Positions 57,244 to 64,000 of a DNA stretch of 64,000 nt are shown in pieces. How positions within the stretch are numbered: the stretch's first letter is position 1; every line of letters starts with the position of its first letter. The position numbers and the translations under genes were made by a program. The notes beneath the pieces were generated by a model. That model was not told where the DNA came from. It was given only the letters and a program-made list of their open reading frames with translations, and did not search any database. The stretch is from Bacillota bacterium (GTDB taxonomy: Bacteria; Bacillota; Limnochordia; Limnochordales; ZCTH02-B6): contig JACDOI010000002.1 in NCBI GenBank assembly GCA_017656145.1, positions 1 to 64,000 of the forward strand, read 5' to 3'.

Positions 57244-57392
57244 CAGGGGCCGCCCCCGCTCCGGACGGGGCCCAGCCCAGGGCCGGCTGCGGCGCCGCCA
57301 CCGCGGGACCCACTTCGTAACGAAAACGGCCAGCCCGCCTCGCCCCCTTTGTCCATCCCGCCGCGGGTCTTAAGGCAGGCCCCGCCCGCGCC

Positions 57393-58631
57393 CTATAAGC
57401 CCGCGGCCTCGTCCAGCTCCCGCAGGCGGTCGTACGCCCGCTGCAAGTACTGCTCGACAGCCATCTGGTCCGTTTCGGTCACACTTTGCCGGGACAGTTC
57501 CTTTAACTCGCGGATGCGCTCTTCCACCCGCTGCCGGGCTCCAAGGGCCAGCTTGCTGACGTCCGCGGGGCTTTGGGCGGAGCGCCGCCGCTCCTCGAAC
57601 TCCCCGCAGATTTCCAGGATGCGGCTAAACTTGACCGCCGCCCGCTCCTTGACGGCCCGCAGGTAATCTTCCAAAAGCCGTTCCAGCACCGGAATGTCCT
57701 CGGGCTGATCCCACAACATGTGCCGGAGGATGCCGAAATCCCGTTCGCTCACATCATTCCGCCCCGAGAGGAGCGCGGACGTCTGCAGGGCGCGCCGGAT
57801 TTGTTTCCACCGGCGGGGACTGCAGTACAAAGCTTCCGCTTGCATCGCCCTGCGCAAGCGCGCGAGTTCCTCGTACACGGAGACGGGCACCCGCACCTGG
57901 GCGCTCAGCGAAGCCAGGTGGTCCAACTCCTCGATGGTGACCGTCGCCCTCGCGTCCGGCGCGTACGTGCGGAAGTCGATGTCCGGCGTCCAAAGCATCC
58001 GCATGAAGCTGGCGTCGCTTTGCAGGTCGTCGACGACAAACCGGAACAGCCAGCGATCGTGAAACCCGGTTAGGCCCTTCTCCCGCCGCTCCTCGGGCCC
58101 GGGGATGGCATTGGTCGTGCCCATCAACGTCCTGAGCGGAATGGGATGGAACCGGCCCTGCTCCGCGTAAACCCCTTCGTACATCGGGGCCAGCAACGCT
58201 TTGAGCACCGCCTCGTTGCCGTTGTAGATCTCGTCCACGACGGCCACGTGGGCCTCCTGGAGCATGTGGGTGCTCACCCGCCGGCGCTCGCCGTGTTTGT
58301 ACGCGAGGATGTCGACGGGACCGAAGATGTCCTCGATGGTCGAAAACGGCGTCAGCTGGGTGTAGAAAAAGCGGCTACCCCGCAAGTGAGCTGCCGCGAG
58401 CCGCACTTGGGTCGTCTTGGCGATGCCCGGCGGGCCGGCCAGCAACAGATGGCTGCGGTTGATCAGGCAGATCGTAATGGCGCGGGTGACGTCCTCCCGC
58501 TCGAGGATGAGCCGGTTTTGAACCGCCTCCATGTTGCGCACGCGCTCGAGCACGTCCGACGTGTCCGGCGGTCCCGAACCCCGCGACCCAGTCGCTTGTT
58601 CCAGCTCATGCATCTCCTGCGTCGGCCCCAT
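57393..58631 (-). CDS. MoxR-family (RavA-like) AAA+ ATPase
   Basis: LLAGPPGIAKTTQV Walker A; VAVVDEIYNGNEAVLKALL Walker B region; internal ATG 58631. Confidence 0.88.
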   Translation of the reverse strand: MGPTQEMHELEQATGSRGSGPPDTSDVLERVRNMEAVQNRLILEREDVTRAITICLINRSHLLLAGPPGIAKTTQVRLAAAHLRGSRFFYTQLTPFSTIEDIFGPVDILAYKHGERRRVSTHMLQEAHVAVVDEIYNGNEAVLKALLAPMYEGVYAEQGRFHPIPLRTLMGTTNAIPGPEERREKGLTGFHDRWLFRFVVDDLQSDASFMRMLWTPDIDFRTYAPDARATVTIEELDHLASLSAQVRVPVSVYEELARLRRAMQAEALYCSPRRWKQIRRALQTSALLSGRNDVSERDFGILRHMLWDQPEDIPVLERLLEDYLRAVKERAAVKFSRILEICGEFEERRRSAQSPADVSKLALGARQRVEERIRELKELSRQSVTETDQMAVEQYLQRAYDRLRELDEAAGL

Positions 58632-58830
58632 GGCCCGCTTCCTTCCCGCGCCCGGCGGACTGTCGCCCGCCCCTTGCCGGACGGTGCACGGTCGCCGGCG
58701 ACCGGCCGAATCAATTTTATAATAGTACCAACCATTGCCCCGCGATTCCTGCTCGCGGGCGCCGGGCCCCGGGCCGAAACCGCGCCTCGAGCGGGAGGAC
58801 GCCGGCGGGAAAGGGAGAATCTCAACGGCC

Positions 58831-59517
58831 ATGGTCGAGCCACAACGCATCACCGCTCGCATTCGATGGCGCGGTCATCCCTACACGATCACGGGCCGTC
58901 TGGTCCCGTCTTTTCTTGTGGAAAACGGCCGGGTGGTCGTCTTGCTGGATCAGGTCGATCCCGTGCCGCCGGGGATGGACGGATCCCGCCTCTGGGTGGC
59001 CGCAGCTGACGTCGCAAAGCCGCACGAGTTGGACCTCAGGTCCCGGATCTGGGAGCTCCCCGGCGGGCCGGAGAAGGATCGCGCGGCCCGCACCGTGGCC
59101 GTGGCGCTGTCCGAACGGGTGCGGGGCCACGGCATCGAGATCCGGTTGGGCCGGGACCGGCCGTCCGGTGTGGAGCTGGTGTTCGCCATGGACGTGCCGC
59201 TGGACGGTGCCGTCGACTACTTGTGGGGCTTTCAGGCCGCTTGCCGCTACTGTACGTTCCGAGAGCTGCGCTGGCGACCGCCCGCGGTCCATCTGGCTTC
59301 CGCTCAGTTGGACGCACCTCGCCGGGCTCGGGCCGCCCACTCGGCCGCGCAGCTGCCTCTTTGGCTCACAAGCCGCCAGTTTTGGTCCGCCTTCCGCTGG
59401 GAATCGGGACGGCTCGTCCATATCGTCCAGTTTTCCTTGGACGAGCGCCTTCGCCGCACCGTGCAAGCCCGGTTTCACCTGGAAACGGCTCCGGGAACCT
59501 ACGCAACGAACAAGTAA
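58831..59517 (+). CDS. Hypothetical protein
   Basis: Open frame with GGGAG RBS before ATG 58831: MVEPQRITARIRWRGHPYTITGRLVPSFLVENGRVVVLLDQ. Confidence 0.55.
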   Translation: MVEPQRITARIRWRGHPYTITGRLVPSFLVENGRVVVLLDQVDPVPPGMDGSRLWVAAADVAKPHELDLRSRIWELPGGPEKDRAARTVAVALSERVRGHGIEIRLGRDRPSGVELVFAMDVPLDGAVDYLWGFQAACRYCTFRELRWRPPAVHLASAQLDAPRRARAAHSAAQLPLWLTSRQFWSAFRWESGRLVHIVQFSLDERLRRTVQARFHLETAPGTYATNK

Positions 59518-60503
59518 TCAGCCCCCTCGCGCCGTCCCCAGGCGGCCATGCGGGCCCGGATATCTTGCCGGGCGCCCGGAGCGCCCACGGCGGCGATGAC
59601 GAATGCATCCGCATCCTTAACCGATTCCACCGGCAGCACCGGACGTTCGAAAACGGTGCGGCCGATTTTGCCGGGCGAGATGTCGCAAAACGCGGCGATT
59701 TCCACTCCCTCTCGGAGCAACGCCTTGCCCAGCCGCCGACCGGTCATGCCGGCCCCCCATACGACGACCGGTCCTGCCCGCACCCGGGCGTCCCGGGCCA
59801 AGAAGTGGGCCTTGCAGTGGATGAACGCCCGTCGAGCGCAGCGCGGGTCGGCGAACGACAGCCGGTTGGGCCGCATGCGCCAGCCCAAAAGGACCCGCGG
59901 CACCTTTCCCAGCCGGTATCCGGCCTGATGGTACCGCAGCCATAAATCGTAGTCTTCCGCCCACGGCAGCGCCCGGTAGCCGCCAAGCTCAAGCGCCTCG
60001 TCCCTCCGGTACATGGCCGATGGGTGAACGATGGGGCTTTCAATAAAGATTTCGCGGCCGATGCGGTCCGGATCCGTCAAGCAGTTGTTCCACGCCTCGT
60101 AATTGCGGAATGCCGGGCTGACGGCCCGATCCGGAAACGATCGCACCTGGGTTCCCACCACCCCAAGGCTCCGATCGCCCTCAAGAAGCGCCGCCTGGAG
60201 GCGCAGCCGATCAGGGTGTGCAACGTCGTCGGCGTCCATACGGGCGATGAGCGGATAGCGGGCGGCCGCAAGCCCCGCGTTGAGGGCCGCGACGATCCCG
60301 TTGTGAGGGCACAACACCACCCGCACCCGGGGATCCGCCGCCGCGGCGCGCGCGAGCCACTCCCGGCTGCCGTCTGTGGAGCCGTCGTCCACGCAAACGA
60401 TTTCAAGCTCCACTCCCCGCTGGCGCCTTAGGCTCTCAACGGCCCGGGCCAAATACGGGAGGCCGTTGTACACCGGCATGACCGCGCTCACCTTCGGCCT
60501 CAT
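59499..60503 (-). CDS. Family 2 glycosyltransferase
   Basis: VSAVMPVYNGLPYLARAVESLRRQRGVELEIVCVDDGSTDGSREWL; ARMDADDVAHPDRL. Confidence 0.92.
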   Translation of the reverse strand: MRPKVSAVMPVYNGLPYLARAVESLRRQRGVELEIVCVDDGSTDGSREWLARAAAADPRVRVVLCPHNGIVAALNAGLAAARYPLIARMDADDVAHPDRLRLQAALLEGDRSLGVVGTQVRSFPDRAVSPAFRNYEAWNNCLTDPDRIGREIFIESPIVHPSAMYRRDEALELGGYRALPWAEDYDLWLRYHQAGYRLGKVPRVLLGWRMRPNRLSFADPRCARRAFIHCKAHFLARDARVRAGPVVVWGAGMTGRRLGKALLREGVEIAAFCDISPGKIGRTVFERPVLPVESVKDADAFVIAAVGAPGARQDIRARMAAWGRREGADYLFVA

Positions 60504-60672
60504 TGGACCCGCCTCCCCGGTATGGACGCGCCGGCAAGCGTGAACGCGCCGGTTAGAACTATCCACCGGCGCCGGATTCAGTGTAGGATAGAATGGACTA
60601 GCGGACAACTCTGGCCCCCGGGCTACAGTATCGCCAACTACCAGAAGGGCGCACGACAGGCATGGCGGAGAC

Positions 60673-61656
60673 TTAGTCCTGCCGGTTCTCGTAAACCTCG
60701 GGATTGACCACGTGAAGGGGCCGGCGTCCGGCCAAAACGTCCATCACGGCTGTTACTGCCCCGTGGGCCATACGGGCGACGGCTTCCCGGGTTCGGGCGC
60801 CGAGGTGAGGCGTATGGATGACCTTCGGATGTCCGACAAGGGGATGCTGCAGTCCGGGAGGTTCGTGCTCAAAAACATCCAAGGCTGCTCCACCTATCCT
60901 TCCATCGTCCAAGGCCTGTACAAGAGCCACTTCATCGATAATGCCTCCTCGCGCCGTGTTAATCAACAGGGCGCCGGGTTTCAGGCGCGCGAGTTGTTTG
61001 GCACCGATCAAATGGCGCGTTGATTCGGTAAGCGGAACATGCAGGCTGATAACATCCGCTTGGGGCAAAAGGTCCTCCATGGGCGCGAAACGAAGGCCAA
61101 GCTCCTCTTCCGTCTCACGACGGCGCACCCAGTCATAGTACACTACGTTCATCCCCACGGCTCGGGCCAACCTGGCGACCTCAATACCGATTCGCCCAGC
61201 CCCAACCAACCCCAACACTTTCCCCCGCAGTTCCATGCCCAATGGACGTTCCCAACCCCCGCGCCGGACTCCATCATGGGCCATTGGGATGTGGCGGGCT
61301 AAAGCGAACATCAAAGCCAGCGTAAGTTCGGCGACTGCGATACGGTTGGCCCCGGGTGTGTTCGTCACTACGATGCCTCGTTGGCTTGCGGCCACGAGAT
61401 CGACGTTATCTGTACCCGTCCCATAACGGGCGATAACTCGCAACGACGGGCCCGCGCGGTCCATTACCTCACGCGTAACAGGCTCGGTACCTACGATCAG
61501 GCCTGCCGCTCCTGTCACCATCTCCGCCAGCTCCGATTCGGTGAGGGGGTGCCTTCGCTCGTTAAGACAAACGTCGTAGCCTGCTGATACCAGAGGGCTG
61601 AGGTGCTGTGGCGCCTTGCATAGGCTCGTCGGGGTAACGATGATCCGGACAGTCAT
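60673..61656 (-). CDS. D-isomer-specific 2-hydroxyacid dehydrogenase (phosphoglycerate dehydrogenase-like)
   Basis: GKVLGLVGAGRIGIEVARLARAVGMNVVYYD; LLINTARGGIIDEVALVQAL; DVFEHEPP. Confidence 0.92.
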   Translation of the reverse strand: MTVRIIVTPTSLCKAPQHLSPLVSAGYDVCLNERRHPLTESELAEMVTGAAGLIVGTEPVTREVMDRAGPSLRVIARYGTGTDNVDLVAASQRGIVVTNTPGANRIAVAELTLALMFALARHIPMAHDGVRRGGWERPLGMELRGKVLGLVGAGRIGIEVARLARAVGMNVVYYDWVRRRETEEELGLRFAPMEDLLPQADVISLHVPLTESTRHLIGAKQLARLKPGALLINTARGGIIDEVALVQALDDGRIGGAALDVFEHEPPGLQHPLVGHPKVIHTPHLGARTREAVARMAHGAVTAVMDVLAGRRPLHVVNPEVYENRQD

Positions 61657-63224
61657 AATACGGCGCCTCCCCCGGATTCCATCTCTTGCTGCGTGGATGG
61701 AGAGGCGGCGGTTTTTGAAGGAAACAAACTTGCAGCTTGTTCCAGTAAGCGAACGTATCTCTCCACGGCCGGTCGATACGCGCGATGCATCTCCTCACGC
61801 GGTTCGACTCGCTCAGTCGGCTGCACAAAGCGCCGGGCTGTCTCCTTTACATCATCGAAGGCAGCGACTGACCGTCCTGCGATGATGGCGACGCCAAGTA
61901 CCGACCCATCTGCACGGTTCAAGTTCACGTATGGAATATTGAGTACATCAGCCTTTATTTGCTTCCAAAGATAGCTCTTCGATCCACCACCGATCACTCG
62001 TACCTCTCGGAACCGGAGGCCCGGAAACTGTTCCCGCTCAACCCGGAGGTAATACGCGTATTCGTACGCCACGGCCTCCAGCATGGACCGATAAAAATGA
62101 GCAGGCCCGTGATTCCAAGAAAATCCCAGCCATAGTCCCCGAAGAGCAGGATCATTAGGACACACCCGGCCTCCTAAATGGGGTAAAAACAGCAGTCCCT
62201 CCGAACCAGGCGGTACGTGTTCCGCCTGCTTGTCTAGCCACGCGTATGACGAGTCTCTGTCAGATGCCATTTGCATCCATTTATCCCGAAACCAGCGCAA
62301 GTTCAGTCCGCCGCCATTGATGTAGGCCAATGCGTACCACAGGTCCTCCGTTGCGGAACGCGCCGTAAACAAGGTCTGGTGGCGAAGGTCGGGACGAAAG
62401 TCGTCGACCGCAATTGCAAAGACTGCGGCCGTTCCTGCTATATCCAACACCCCCCCTGGATCGACCATGCCTGCGCCGAGAACGCCTGCAGTCGTATCCC
62501 CTGCACCCGCCGCTATCGGCGTCCCGCTCAGAAGCCCACTCTGGCGCGCCGCCTGATCCGTTACGTAGCCAACAATCTCCCACGGTTTGACGATGTGCGG
62601 CAACTTATCCACAGGAACATCGAATAAATCACATAGATCTTGCGACCACGTTAAGTTCTGGTTATCGCTCAAACAAGTAAAGTGAAGATAGGTATAGTCA
62701 ATGAATGCTTCGTCGGCGGTCAAACCAGCCATCTTCCCAGCCACGTAGGCCGCGGGCATAACAAACTTGGCAATGCGGGAAAAGGTCTCTGGTCGCTCAT
62801 GTTTCCACCAGAGAATTTTTGGTCCGTGGCTATAGGTAGGATATCCGCCCGTCAACTCGAGAATCCGGCGCTGATGGCGGCGCATCTGGCGCATGTATGG
62901 GGCACAGCGGGTATCTAGCCACGAGTCGTACGGTATGACTGGCCGCCATGCGGAATCCACGGCGCACACGCCGGCCATTTGACCGGCAAATGCGACAGCC
63001 GCTACATCGCCTCCGCGTACGGCAGCCTGTTCGAGACATGTGCGGATGGCCCGCAAGGCCGAGCCGTACATCTCATCCGGGTCTTGCTCCACCCAACCCG
63101 GGCGGGGATACCGGAGCGTCGTTTCTTCATAGGCTTGGGCAACAACCTGCCCGTCCAAATTGAATAGCGCCGCCTTCGTGCCTGTTGTGCCCAAGTCCAC
63201 GCCCATCACATAATGCTTGCGCAT
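61653..63224 (-). CDS. FGGY-family carbohydrate kinase (xylulokinase-like)
   Basis: MGVDLGTTGTKAALFNLDGQVV; AAGAGDTTAGVLGAGMVDPG; VRVIGGGSKSYLWKQIKADVL. Confidence 0.92.
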   Translation of the reverse strand: MRKHYVMGVDLGTTGTKAALFNLDGQVVAQAYEETTLRYPRPGWVEQDPDEMYGSALRAIRTCLEQAAVRGGDVAAVAFAGQMAGVCAVDSAWRPVIPYDSWLDTRCAPYMRQMRRHQRRILELTGGYPTYSHGPKILWWKHERPETFSRIAKFVMPAAYVAGKMAGLTADEAFIDYTYLHFTCLSDNQNLTWSQDLCDLFDVPVDKLPHIVKPWEIVGYVTDQAARQSGLLSGTPIAAGAGDTTAGVLGAGMVDPGGVLDIAGTAAVFAIAVDDFRPDLRHQTLFTARSATEDLWYALAYINGGGLNLRWFRDKWMQMASDRDSSYAWLDKQAEHVPPGSEGLLFLPHLGGRVCPNDPALRGLWLGFSWNHGPAHFYRSMLEAVAYEYAYYLRVEREQFPGLRFREVRVIGGGSKSYLWKQIKADVLNIPYVNLNRADGSVLGVAIIAGRSVAAFDDVKETARRFVQPTERVEPREEMHRAYRPAVERYVRLLEQAASLFPSKTAASPSTQQEMESGGGAVL

Positions 63225-63241
63225 GGACCGTCACCTCCCGG

Positions 63242-63823
63242 CTATCCTCCGTGTTGCTCATTGGGAATCAGAACGGGTTGCCCGTTTCGTTCCACCACCC
63301 GCATTCCGAAGCCAGTCTCCTCAATGGAACGATAGTCATGGCCGGCTTGCGCGGGGTAGATGGCATAAAAGACGAAAGGTTCATGACCTATGTTGATTGT
63401 CCGATGGGCCCAGTAGGGCGGAACGTAGGCCACCGTTCCGCGCTGCATCTCGAGGTGCGTACACCACCCGTCACGGGTTTGCATCAACAGATATCCTCGG
63501 CCTTGTAGGCCCACGTATACCTCCGCGCACTCCTCACGCACGTGGAAGTGGCCCTTTGTCATGTAAAACTCATCGCCGACTTTGCCGGGATAAATGACTG
63601 TGACACTGTAGAGAAGATGGCCGACCTCCTGGGGCACCTCAATCTCATCTACTCGGTAGACCAGCGGATCTCTAGATTCCAACTCGGCTTTCACTGCATC
63701 GGGATCGCGGTACATGTCGGCCATATCACTTAGATGACGGGTGATTATCCGTCTCGGGTGCCACAATAAACCGTTGTCTAGATTGATATGGGCACTCCAG
63801 GGCATCATTATTTCCGTCATCAT
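63242..63823 (-). CDS. Cupin-type (archaeal-type) glucose-6-phosphate isomerase
   Basis: YPGKVGDEFYMTKGHFHVREECAEVYVGLQGRGYLL...VAYVPPYWAHRTINIG matches the cPGI cupin motif pattern. Confidence 0.85.
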   Translation of the reverse strand: MMTEIMMPWSAHINLDNGLLWHPRRIITRHLSDMADMYRDPDAVKAELESRDPLVYRVDEIEVPQEVGHLLYSVTVIYPGKVGDEFYMTKGHFHVREECAEVYVGLQGRGYLLMQTRDGWCTHLEMQRGTVAYVPPYWAHRTINIGHEPFVFYAIYPAQAGHDYRSIEETGFGMRVVERNGQPVLIPNEQHGG

Positions 63824-63839
63824 CTAACCCCCCTCTTGC

Positions 63840-64000
63840 TTACAACAAGTCAATTCGGATGTGCTTTATCAACAAGTACTCCTCCAACCCGTGCGCGGAG
63901 AGCTCGAGCCCTATACCGCTTTCCTTCCAGCCACCGTAAGGATAGGCAACCTCTCCGCCCGACACGTTGTTGACGCCTACGGTACCGCACTCTAAACGTT
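63840..64000 (-). CDS. Aldehyde dehydrogenase, C-terminal fragment (truncated by window edge)
   Basis: Reverse-strand translation RLECGTVGVNNVSGGEVAYPYGGWKESGIGLELSAHGLEEYLLIKHIRIDLL*, the typical ALDH C-terminus (KESGxGxExG-like). Confidence 0.82.
   Translation of the reverse strand, partial: RLECGTVGVNNVSGGEVAYPYGGWKESGIGLELSAHGLEEYLLIKHIRIDLL

Noticed and set aside
1-64000. CRISPR array, rRNA operon, integrase/transposase, prophage
   Set aside because: No regularly spaced repeats, no rRNA-like stretches and no recognisable transposase, integrase or phage structural ORFs were seen by eye

Overview
High-GC, gene-dense bacterial chromosome segment. It looks like a Gram-positive-type (Bacillota-like) lineage with an outer membrane, because it encodes a secretin, two TolC-type proteins and a small beta-barrel ending in an aromatic residue. 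No rRNA, tRNA or CRISPR was found. Housekeeping and metabolic genes include trmL, rtcB, a three-subunit molybdenum hydroxylase with MoaD-like and MocA-like maturation genes, a sugar ABC transporter lacking its ATPase, glcD/glcF with a FadR-type regulator, udk, deoC with a two-domain ALDH16-type aldehyde dehydrogenase, DUF5752/treT/galT, tpx, a cadC/cadA metal-efflux operon, asnB, an RND efflux operon with two tandem TolC proteins, MoxR/VWA, and a lower-GC sugar cassette (60.7-64 kb). The most unusual segment is about 29-37 kb. It is a co-directional minus-strand cluster of two related secreted proteins, a duplicated PapD-like/Ig-like periplasmic protein, a stand-alone secretin, an outer-membrane barrel and a SARP/BTAD regulator. 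One secreted-protein gene is bracketed by a ~30-bp inverted repeat, and a divergent Gly-zipper peptide with a bacteriocin-like leader motif lies next door. I propose this as a candidate uncharacterised secreted-fibre or surface-export system. All functional calls were made by eye from sequence motifs; no database search was run.
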